The translations under genes and the position numbers were made by a program. The notes under the pieces were generated by a model. That model ran no database searches. It saw only the letters and a program-made list of their open reading frames with translations, and was not told the DNA's origin. From positions 113,659-177,658 of the IMG/VR virus record IMGVR_UViG_3300046008_000291: a DNA stretch of 64,000 nucleotides; one strand, given 5' to 3'. Shown one piece after another: positions 57,593 through 64,000 of the stretch. The stretch comes from a virus. Positions within the stretch are counted from its first letter, which is position 1. Each line of letters begins with the position of its first letter.

Positions 57593-58317
57593 GTAGTTAT
57601 TATACTTTCATTTATGATTTTTGTCAAGTGATTTGCCCATGCTTGATGTGCATCTGCACCATAATGATAACTTGTTGGGGTAACAGGTGTGTAACCCTGT
57701 GATTTTAATAAATTAAAAAATGAACCAGCATGGGTGTATGGTTCATAATATGAATTACACCATGACAATTGGGTAGAAGTAGTCAACCCACTAAAGGTAT
57801 TAAAGAATAAATGTGGTATGCTTTCAGCAACTAATCGCTGATGCAAATTCCATATTGCTTCTTGAGCTTGATCACAGTATTGTTGTACACTATGTCTATC
57901 CAATACCCAATGCTTATAAGCTAGTACTGCATCATCGGACAATCCATCGGTGGACATGTTTGCGCTAAACTGATGCCAATATCCATCAATGAAAAACTCT
58001 TCGCGTTCCCAAGTTGCCCAACCGATTATTATTAAATCTGGATTAGGATTGGTTTCTAAATATTCGTAGGTTGTTCGTAGCATACGTTGATTGCTACTGC
58101 CACTTTCGGCTTGACAGACAAGGGTAGCATTGTATTGATCTGCTATTCGTTGCCCATAACTAACTTTGACATTATCGGGGTGTGGAACCCTACCAGCTGC
58201 AGTCTGCGTACGGTCATAATGATCCCAACCCATAGCTGGATCATCGGATAAAAAACAGTATGCATTGGCCGCTTCTGCTCCTGCACTGTGGCTGTCACCG
58301 TTTACATATACTATCAA
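57589..58317 (-). CDS. SGNH/GDSL-like hydrolase (242 aa), fifth of five
   Basis: Block I is VNGDSHSAGAEA (Ser9), then AESGSSNQRMLR (Gly/Asn block) and IIIGWATWEREEF. C-terminal YGADAHQAWANHL has Asp222 and His224. The GDSH form differs from the GDS(F/W) of the other four. It sits among replication genes, overlapping RNase H and the 158-aa gene by 4 bp each. Substrate unknown. Confidence 0.7.
   Translation of the reverse strand: MIVYVNGDSHSAGAEAANAYCFLSDDPAMGWDHYDRTQTAAGRVPHPDNVKVSYGQRIADQYNATLVCQAESGSSNQRMLRTTYEYLETNPNPDLIIIGWATWEREEFFIDGYWHQFSANMSTDGLSDDAVLAYKHWVLDRHSVQQYCDQAQEAIWNLHQRLVAESIPHLFFNTFSGLTTSTQLSWCNSYYEPYTHAGSFFNLLKSQGYTPVTPTSYHYGADAHQAWANHLTKIINESIITT
57599..57627 (-). promoter_or_regulatory. 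Consensus sigma70 promoter for rnh, leaderless spacing
   Basis: On the minus strand: TTGACA (57627-57622), 17 bp, TATAAT (57604-57599). The -10 is inside the end of the SGNH gene, 6 bp before the rnh ATG. Confidence 0.8.
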
Positions 58318-58790
58318 CTTACTTCCGTTCTACCATTGCCCAGATCACGTCTACGTTCATTGCGTTTTGATGGATCGGCTTGATCTTGTTCGTATGATTC
58401 TGTGATTACATTGCGACATATTGCTTTGAACCAATTATCTACAATATCAGCATCTGTTCGACCTTGATAGCCTGCACGTATTAAGTTGGCTACAAATTTA
58501 TCATTCCAATCTAATTCAAATGCACCATTACCTGGATCATCGGGATCTAAATCCATACTTAATATCTTTACCCAAGGTTCGCCATTTTTAGTAGCAAGTT
58601 TTTTGTCTGGATCTTCTACTACTTTCTTTTTACTAGCACGTGGCTTTTTAGGTTTAATAGCCGCTGGATCTGCACTAGCAACCTTGGGTGTTTTAACCTG
58701 TGTACGTTTCTTGCCTTCGGTTATAGGCGCAATCTTACCTGTTTCAGGCTGAGCTATATTTGTTAATACATTTTTAATTTTATTCCACAT
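58314..58790 (-). CDS. Conserved phage hypothetical protein (158 aa)
   Basis: A helical start (MWNKIKNVLTNIAQPETG), a Lys/Pro/Ala linker (IKPKKPRASKKKVVEDPDKK) and a folded C-terminal domain (WVKILSMDLDPDDPGNGAFE, then NWFKAICRNVITESYEQDQ). The C-terminal domain pattern is familiar from T4-like marine phages; no function known. Start ATG 58790 is preferred, since the longer frame enters queE. Basic linker suggests nucleic-acid contact. Confidence 0.65.
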   Translation of the reverse strand: MWNKIKNVLTNIAQPETGKIAPITEGKKRTQVKTPKVASADPAAIKPKKPRASKKKVVEDPDKKLATKNGEPWVKILSMDLDPDDPGNGAFELDWNDKFVANLIRAGYQGRTDADIVDNWFKAICRNVITESYEQDQADPSKRNERRRDLGNGRTEVS

Positions 58791-58791
58791 A

Positions 58792-59640
58792 CTATTTCCC
58801 CCAACTGTTGCCCCAAAGATCAACATGTAATCTTGGGCTGTAATAATAACCGCGTAGCATTGCTTCGTCTGCTATATGAAACTTGTTACCATCATACACA
58901 CTAACAACACCACCAACTGGCATAACATAAACTACGCCTGTAAAGCCTGCAGCCCTGTATGCTGCCACAGCACGATCAACTTCATCAAAGTCATTGGGCG
59001 TTTCGATAACAAACTTGAGATAAGTTGTACCAACCTTTTCATAGCTTGCTACAATCTCAGGTTTAATAGCATCTTCCCAAGTTTCACCGCTAGCACTTAA
59101 CTTTGGACTTACACTAAATGTAATTTCACGTGCTTGTCTTTTCCATAGTTTCAAGTATGCGGCAAAGTCATCATGCAATGCCTGGGTGCCATTTGTTTCA
59201 AATGTTAAGTTAAGCAAGTTAAACATGTCATCATGTGCTAACAACTTAGGAAATGACCGTTGCCATCCTAATAGTGGCTCACCACCTGTTATAACTAAAT
59301 GTACGTTGTTGCCATTAGCCTGTTGCCAATTGTTATTGGGCACAACATCTAGCATCTGCTTGACTGTTTCGTCTATGGATAACAATGGACTTAAACTTTT
59401 AAAGCGTGGATCCCAACTAGCATAGCTATCACAGCCTGTATTAACAAGTGGCAGGTCGTTGTAGGTTTTGTACTGCTCAACTTTAACTACATTACGTTCT
59501 GTACTAATCTCACCACGTGGCATACCAAAGCCGCCGCAGGTAAAGTTACAGCCAAATGTACGTAGAAACAACGACGGGACACCAATAAAGCGTCCTTCGC
59601 CCTGCGCACTATAAAATATCTCACTGACTTTTAATTTCAT
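58792..59640 (-). CDS. queE: 7-carboxy-7-deazaguanine synthase, QueE-like, non-canonical cluster (282 aa)
   Basis: FYSAQGEGRFIGVPSLFLR opens the QueE fold and VITGGEPLLG is the SAM-binding GGEP. The 4Fe-4S site is unusual: Cys31 and Cys35 (CNFTC) are kept, but the third position of CX3CX2C is Phe38. Cys70 in NTGCDSYASWD is the likely third ligand, giving CX3CX34C. I recall phage QueE proteins with a similar GCDS motif, and Burkholderia QueE also has a displaced cysteine. Start at ATG 59640; the longer frame runs into the upstream gene. Makes 7-carboxy-7-deazaguanine from QueD product. Confidence 0.85.
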   Translation of the reverse strand: MKLKVSEIFYSAQGEGRFIGVPSLFLRTFGCNFTCGGFGMPRGEISTERNVVKVEQYKTYNDLPLVNTGCDSYASWDPRFKSLSPLLSIDETVKQMLDVVPNNNWQQANGNNVHLVITGGEPLLGWQRSFPKLLAHDDMFNLLNLTFETNGTQALHDDFAAYLKLWKRQAREITFSVSPKLSASGETWEDAIKPEIVASYEKVGTTYLKFVIETPNDFDEVDRAVAAYRAAGFTGVVYVMPVGGVVSVYDGNKFHIADEAMLRGYYYSPRLHVDLWGNSWGK

Positions 59641-60134
59641 TATCTTTCCCAAGGGTAAACAATCCAAACATCTTTTTCTGCTTTATTGATAGATACTGCA
59701 CAGTAATCAACACAGCGACTAAATTTACTAGACAAATTATCAACTAATACAGCTATTTTAACATTATTCCCCCAAACTTGCAACCAGTGTGCATCGGATG
59801 GATGGCAGCTATTTTGCCAATCGTTAGTAATCCAATCTAACGTAGCACCAGTATCGTTAATGTCATCTACAATAAGAATGTTTTTACCATTGTATGCATC
59901 TTCTGCCATCCATAAATTACTTTCTGGACCGTTATCACTGTCGCGTAGACTAACCTTAAGTGTTTCCATAGGAATACCTAATGTATTACTCATGATAACA
60001 GCAGGTATTAGCCCTCCACGAGTAAGACCAACAATGTAGTCTGGACGCCAATTATCTTTATACATTTTAAATGAGATATCATTAACCATCTCATGAACGT
60101 GTACATAATCATAATACTTTTTATTAATATCCAT
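59640..60134 (-). CDS. Phosphoribosyltransferase (164 aa)
   Basis: PRPP loop ILIVDDINDTGATLD (86-100) and GLTRGGLIPAVIMSN (36-50) mark a type I PRTase, close to hypoxanthine/xanthine enzymes. It couples a base to PRPP. In this phage it could salvage purines or process a deazapurine base, since it lies between QueE and the other genes; that is inference. AAGGAAG precedes the start. It shares one base with queE. Confidence 0.85.
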   Translation of the reverse strand: MDINKKYYDYVHVHEMVNDISFKMYKDNWRPDYIVGLTRGGLIPAVIMSNTLGIPMETLKVSLRDSDNGPESNLWMAEDAYNGKNILIVDDINDTGATLDWITNDWQNSCHPSDAHWLQVWGNNVKIAVLVDNLSSKFSRCVDYCAVSINKAEKDVWIVYPWER

Positions 60135-60151
60135 AGTTCTTTACTTCCTTA

Positions 60152-62191
60152 TTAAAATGCCTTGACTAAACTTAGCCCAACTACGTTGTTTGATACACCA
60201 CTTTGGTTTAGGTAATTCATTTGGTGTTCACCGTAGGCAATTACGTTCATTGATGCAGTGCGATATTTGTAGTATGCGCCAACATCGTATTCATTTACAG
60301 ATGGAGTAATGCTAACTTTTTCCTTAGAATAATTAACAGTACCGTTGGCATTATATCCTGTTGGTATATCCACATTAACCGTGCCTTGATAGACTGTAAC
60401 TGGTTGACTTAAGGTAGCACCGTAGCTGTGTGCATCTTGCGACCAATCTAATCCAACATTCCAACTGTAGCTTTGAGTTGCACTTACATTAGTAATCAAC
60501 CCAGTGGACTGCATATTAGTTTCGGTTTGTCCTAACCAAACACTACCAAATGCACTCATATGTTTATTTAGGTCATAATGTCCAGTGAAGTTAGAAAATG
60601 TAGTAAAACTACTCTGTACTTGTCCTAACGCACCACTAATACTATTACCTACCCAAGTGTTTTGTTCATTTAACATACCAAAACCAACACGCACGTTAGC
60701 CCTGTCATTTAACTTGGTAGTCTTACCAATTTCAGCTAGGCCTAAAGACGCAACATCGTTGGCACTGAACTTAAAGTCGTATTCGCCAGACTGTAGTTTG
60801 GCATTAGCTGTGTAAAAGTTTAACTTATTATACGGATTAAATTCCTCGTAGAAGTTAGCTTTGGTATTTGGGTTAAAGTCGGCTCTAGCACGTTTTGTAT
60901 TTGCGGCCTTGCTCATGTCAACATAGTAATCACGTTCAAAATCATCAGTAACCATAACACTGCTTAATTTACTGCTGATTGCTGTTAACCCGCTGGATGT
61001 ATTGGTACTGAACCCGCCCGACAATGCAATCTTATTAACCCTGCCAGTAGTGGGAATGCCTAATGCACCCACAGGTCGAGTGGCACGTTCTAAGTCAAGT
61101 AGGCCTTGACCGTGTATTTCTTTATTATAACCTGCAATATTCTTATTAGCCGTTACCATTAACAGTTTAACAATATTTTCAGCCTTCATAGTCGGCCACA
61201 TTTGATTGATAACTGCAACACTGCCAGATACTACAGCCGCCGCTTGGCTAGTGCCTGTTTGTATATTATATGCATCACCAGTCTTACTTGCTGTGAACGC
61301 ATTACCTGGCGCTAAGATATAGAAATCACTTACCCGATATAGATCCTTACACTGTCCGTTAACTACACTCCGACATATACTGCCTGCTCGGTTACTATAA
61401 CCAGCAACAGCATCCTTATCAACGTCCCATGCACCTGCAATAATAACGCGACCGCCTAGAATTAACTTACCGTTAGCATCTGTGGCTGTGGCCAACGTAC
61501 CCGGTTGCTCTGCATAAGCTCGTCCGCTATTACCGGCACTGTTGACTAATACCATGTTAGGACTTAATGCTGCGGCCCAGGTGTTAGGATTTTCATTCAT
61601 AAAAAATCTACCAACGTATCTCGGATCTTTGTTGGCCCAGGTTACGCCGTCACTTAACCTATACATATTTTTAAGATATGCCGCATCATAGGTATAGTTT
61701 GCTGAGATGTTAGCTACAATTGCACCAAGATCGCTGCCCCATTTTAATGCATTACGTGCCTGAGTAAAGTTAAACGCAGTATTATCTGTTACTTTAGCAA
61801 TAGCCAATTGTGCATCTGGTGCAACACCAGCCATACCAATACCATCCCAATTACCTGCGGCAATGCCAGCAAGTCCAGTACCATGTCCCTGTACATCAAC
61901 TATGCCATTTTTACTTTTGATAAAGTCTCGAGTAGCAAATATACTACCTGCAAACTCTCGATGGTTGGCGTTAATACCACTATCGATAATAAGAATTAAA
62001 CTACCTTTACCTGTATAACCACGTGCCCATGCGGAACTGGCATTGATCTCTTTGAGAAAATCGTCACCAGTTTTGCCTTTGGCAATAGTGTCAGCGGTAT
62101 ATTCGCTGGTGTTATAGGGAGTTAAGTTTAACGTTTCGGCATTAGCACCAACCGATGCCGCTAGCAATAACGATAATATAGTACGTTTCAT
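60152..62191 (-). CDS. Subtilase (S8) with autotransporter-like C-terminal domain (679 aa)
   Basis: Signal peptide KRTILSLLLAASVGANA, then a subtilisin domain with Asp70 (IIDSGINANH), His103 (GHGTGLAG), Asn221 (NSAGNSG) and Ser315 (GTSQAAAV). From about residue 400 the chain turns to amphipathic beta-strands (FNPYNKLNFYTANAK, SYSWNVGLDWSQD, YDVGAYYKYRT) ending in VVGLSLVKAF with terminal Phe, as in outer-membrane autotransporter barrels. Expected to reach the host outer membrane and expose a protease. Start ATG 62191 with AAGGA 5 bp before. Own promoter at 62222-62249. Confidence 0.85.
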   Translation of the reverse strand: MKRTILSLLLAASVGANAETLNLTPYNTSEYTADTIAKGKTGDDFLKEINASSAWARGYTGKGSLILIIDSGINANHREFAGSIFATRDFIKSKNGIVDVQGHGTGLAGIAAGNWDGIGMAGVAPDAQLAIAKVTDNTAFNFTQARNALKWGSDLGAIVANISANYTYDAAYLKNMYRLSDGVTWANKDPRYVGRFFMNENPNTWAAALSPNMVLVNSAGNSGRAYAEQPGTLATATDANGKLILGGRVIIAGAWDVDKDAVAGYSNRAGSICRSVVNGQCKDLYRVSDFYILAPGNAFTASKTGDAYNIQTGTSQAAAVVSGSVAVINQMWPTMKAENIVKLLMVTANKNIAGYNKEIHGQGLLDLERATRPVGALGIPTTGRVNKIALSGGFSTNTSSGLTAISSKLSSVMVTDDFERDYYVDMSKAANTKRARADFNPNTKANFYEEFNPYNKLNFYTANAKLQSGEYDFKFSANDVASLGLAEIGKTTKLNDRANVRVGFGMLNEQNTWVGNSISGALGQVQSSFTTFSNFTGHYDLNKHMSAFGSVWLGQTETNMQSTGLITNVSATQSYSWNVGLDWSQDAHSYGATLSQPVTVYQGTVNVDIPTGYNANGTVNYSKEKVSITPSVNEYDVGAYYKYRTASMNVIAYGEHQMNYLNQSGVSNNVVGLSLVKAF

Positions 62192-62221
62192 ACACATCCT
62201 TTGAGGGTTAAGCGTATACAC

Positions 62222-62249
62222 ATTATACACTAATTTACAGAAAAGTCAA
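62222..62249 (-). promoter_or_regulatory. Sigma70 promoter for the subtilase gene
   Basis: On the minus strand: TTGACT (62249-62244), 16 bp, TATAAT (62227-62222). About 30 bp from -10 to the ATG. Confidence 0.75.
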
Positions 62250-62257
62250 CCGCTATA

Positions 62258-62599
62258 TTAGCGCATATACTCCATAGTAACAATCTTACTTAAACTTTCT
62301 GCCATATCTGCGTTCTCGTCAATGACATAACGCCTGATACTTTCGTTATCTTTCTTTTCATCCCAGCGTGATGTTTCTACAATCTTACCACCATTAGCGC
62401 CGTAGATTTTAAAAGTAATAACACTGTCATCATCATAGTTATGCTCTACTCTGCGTGTACCGGAACTTATAGGTCCTCCTTTATCAAGGCGCCCACGACG
62501 ACTACGTTTTGGTTCATCCCAATCATCAACTTCAATAAGTTCATCACGCTCACGAGCACGATTATAACAACGTTGTATAAAACTATCTAACCATTTCAT
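62258..62599 (-). CDS. Conserved phage hypothetical protein (113 aa)
   Basis: WLDSFIQRCYNRARERDELI (basic helix), a Lys/Arg/Gly linker and a beta domain (VEHNYDDDSVITFKIYGANG) ending MEYMR. AAGGAA lies 6 bp before ATG 62599, so the longer frame to 62644 is rejected. Pattern known from T4-like marine phages. It overlaps the upstream gene by 17 bp. Function unknown. Confidence 0.65.
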   Translation of the reverse strand: MKWLDSFIQRCYNRARERDELIEVDDWDEPKRSRRGRLDKGGPISSGTRRVEHNYDDDSVITFKIYGANGGKIVETSRWDEKKDNESIRRYVIDENADMAESLSKIVTMEYMR

Positions 62600-63056
62600 T
62601 GGAAATTCCTTTATACTCATTATATTTTGCTTCGTTGTACGCATATATTTCTGCTAACAATCCTTTGAGGATGGCAGACTTGTGCCATTCTCTATCGCGT
62701 TTATCATAGGTATCCTTGTACTTTTTGTACACCGGATCACTCAGCGACGCATATTTCTTATTTTGAAGTTGCTGATATAACTCAACAATCACACTATCTT
62801 CATAATCTAAAATTTCTTTTGGCGCACGTAACTCAGCTAACCTAGATTTTCTTCTAAGTTTTTCTTCGTATTTTTTGTTTAATTCATCACGAGTCAATTG
62901 GGGAGGTTCTGCATGATCACCCATAAAGATTTTATACGCTTCGTCTAATATAACATCACCTCGTTCAGACAACTCGTCGTAGAGTGCTTCATTTTCTTCA
63001 TATAGTTTATAGTCAACGCTGTTAGGGCCAACCCCTAAATGTGTCAATGGTCTCAT
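62583..63056 (-). CDS. Conserved phage hypothetical protein, helical (157 aa)
   Basis: YEENEALYDELSERGDVILD, then a highly charged helical middle (ELNKKYEEKLRRKSRLAELR) that should form a coiled coil, and a C-terminal helix with Tyr/Lys repeats (KKYKDTYDKRDREWHK). No catalytic motif or family. 4-bp overlap with folE. A structural or scaffold role is possible. Confidence 0.6.
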   Translation of the reverse strand: MRPLTHLGVGPNSVDYKLYEENEALYDELSERGDVILDEAYKIFMGDHAEPPQLTRDELNKKYEEKLRRKSRLAELRAPKEILDYEDSVIVELYQQLQNKKYASLSDPVYKKYKDTYDKRDREWHKSAILKGLLAEIYAYNEAKYNEYKGISNEMVR

Positions 63057-63766
63057 CGTGGTGCAAACTGTTGTTGAAGTTTTACATTATCAAAGAATTC
63101 TTGTTTAGTACCTGGGTCATTATTAAATGCACCTTTGAGTACTGTAGTTTGTGTGAGCGAGCTATGTGCTAAAATACCACGATTCTCACAGCAACCATGT
63201 GTTGCTTGAATATATACAGCAACATCATTACTGCCCGTAGCCTTCATAATCTCTCTTGAAATATCATTACATAATTCTTCTTGTAATGTGCCACGTGTAG
63301 CACACCATTGCGCGATACGTGTATACTTACTAAGTCCAATTAGTTTTTGTGCAGCAATAATACCAATATAGGCTACACCTTTAACTGGTTGATGATGATG
63401 ACTACACATACTACGCAGTTCACTACGTACCACTAGCATACCTTCATAGCGATCCGTGCTATCATTTGGAAATGCAGTTGCATCTGGCGCCGGATCATAT
63501 CTACCTGCCATAATTTCATGATAGTACATCTTAGCAAGTCTACGTGCTGTACCTTTACTGTTAGGATCATTTTCACGGTCAATTAGTAGTGCATCTAGCA
63601 CTCCTTCAAAAGCCAATGTGGCTTCGTCGATTAAATGATCGACTGTTGATTCGTTAATATATTCACTAACGTTGTCGCCAGCCCAAAAGCGTTTTCCTGA
63701 AGCTTTCATGCTTGCACGTAGGGTTTGGTGTAGTGGTGGTACGTGGGTATATTTAATTTCTGACAT
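63053..63766 (-). CDS. folE: GTP cyclohydrolase I (237 aa)
   Basis: Zinc ligands Cys121 and His124 in SMCSHHHQPVKG, and Cys192 or 193 in HGCCENRGI; GLSKYTRIAQW is the conserved dimer/tunnel segment. It opens GTP to dihydroneopterin triphosphate, the first step towards folate and towards preQ0 through QueD and QueE, both encoded nearby. The N-terminal 30 residues are phage-specific. AGGAGC precedes the start. Driven by the promoter at 63813-63842. Confidence 0.93.
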   Translation of the reverse strand: MSEIKYTHVPPLHQTLRASMKASGKRFWAGDNVSEYINESTVDHLIDEATLAFEGVLDALLIDRENDPNSKGTARRLAKMYYHEIMAGRYDPAPDATAFPNDSTDRYEGMLVVRSELRSMCSHHHQPVKGVAYIGIIAAQKLIGLSKYTRIAQWCATRGTLQEELCNDISREIMKATGSNDVAVYIQATHGCCENRGILAHSSLTQTTVLKGAFNNDPGTKQEFFDNVKLQQQFAPR

Positions 63767-63812
63767 TTACTGCTCCTATGTTAAGCCAGTGGATATTGGC
63801 GATTGATAAATT

Positions 63813-63842
63813 AGTATAACACTATTATTTAGGCGGTGTCAA
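63813..63842 (-). promoter_or_regulatory. Sigma70 promoter for folE
   Basis: On the minus strand: TTGACA (63842-63837), 18 bp, TATACT (63818-63813), with a 46-bp leader. The -35 lies 1 bp from the stop of the next upstream gene. Confidence 0.7.
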
Positions 63843-63843
63843 A

Positions 63844-64000
63844 CTATTTGATAATAATTTCACGTAGGTCCGGATATTCATAGTATTTAGGTGATTGATC
63901 TACTGAGGGTAATTTTTCTAGTGCTTGTTCGGCTTCTTCTATAGTTGGGCGATAGTGATACCCAACTTCAAATACTTTTTGTGATTCCCACGGTGTTTCT
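63844..64000 (-). CDS. Unidentified protein, C-terminal 51 residues only
   Basis: Frame open from 63999 to TAG at 63846-63844. Reads ETPWESQKVFEVGYHYRPT, then EEAEQALEKLPS, and ends YYEYPDLREIIIK. No family recognised from so short a piece. Same direction as folE and its stop touches the folE promoter. Confidence 0.65.
   Translation of the reverse strand, partial: ETPWESQKVFEVGYHYRPTIEEAEQALEKLPSVDQSPKYYEYPDLREIIIK

Overview
The window is a gene-dense, AT-rich stretch of a large tailed-phage genome. The best fit is a T4-superfamily myovirus of the cyanophage/pelagiphage type. I base this on recognisable families and motifs: giant cyanophage-like tail proteins, a T4-type 5'-3' nuclease (RNase H), phage-type ThyA, DHFR and dCMP deaminase, FolE/QueD/QueE, and TATAAATA-like late promoters. 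There is no integrase, tRNA, rRNA, insertion sequence or CRISPR array. The host cannot be read from the sequence, but a series of near-perfect bacterial sigma70 promoters shows that it uses a canonical housekeeping sigma factor.

Layout. (1) Bases 2-17523 (+) hold late virion genes: a giant tail protein (over 4,360 residues, cut by the window start), a structural protein, two paralogous tail-fibre-like proteins and another structural protein. (2) A compact promoter/terminator junction at 17524-17584 separates them from the next block. (3) Bases 17600-37503 (+) form a tightly overlapping 'decoration' operon: glycosyltransferase-like proteins, three SGNH hydrolases, a GT10-like transferase, five consecutive genes carrying six radical-SAM domains with N-terminal cysteine (twitch-like) modules, a carbamoyltransferase, a small P-loop kinase, a dCMP deaminase and an 802-residue repeat protein. 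(4) Bases 37463-43009 (-) form a mirror-symmetric sugar cassette: epimerase, DegT aminotransferase, Gfo/Idh oxidoreductase, PIG-L deacetylase, DegT aminotransferase, epimerase. (5) Bases 43006-64000 (-) hold early/middle genes: ThyA, DHFR, many small conserved phage proteins, a HIT protein, a MoxR ATPase with a VWA partner, an HD-type alarmone-hydrolase-like protein, QueD, a DEDDh exonuclease, RNase H, QueE, a phosphoribosyltransferase, an autotransporter-like subtilase and FolE.

How the genes may work together. FolE, QueD and QueE are three of the four enzymes to preQ0, which suggests deazaguanine modification of phage DNA or host tRNA; QueC is not in the window. ThyA, DHFR, dCMP deaminase and the nucleases serve DNA replication. 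The radical-SAM, glycosyltransferase, SGNH, carbamoyltransferase and sugar-cassette genes look like one large programme to build and attach an unusual sugar or other small-molecule decoration. The target, whether virion, DNA or host envelope, is not known. This is the most likely undescribed system in the window.

Five short genes (33-56 codons) were found by reading the gaps: 32076-32177, 43006-43167, 47119-47289, 51858-52022 and 53086-53196. No gap over 300 bases lacks a gene.
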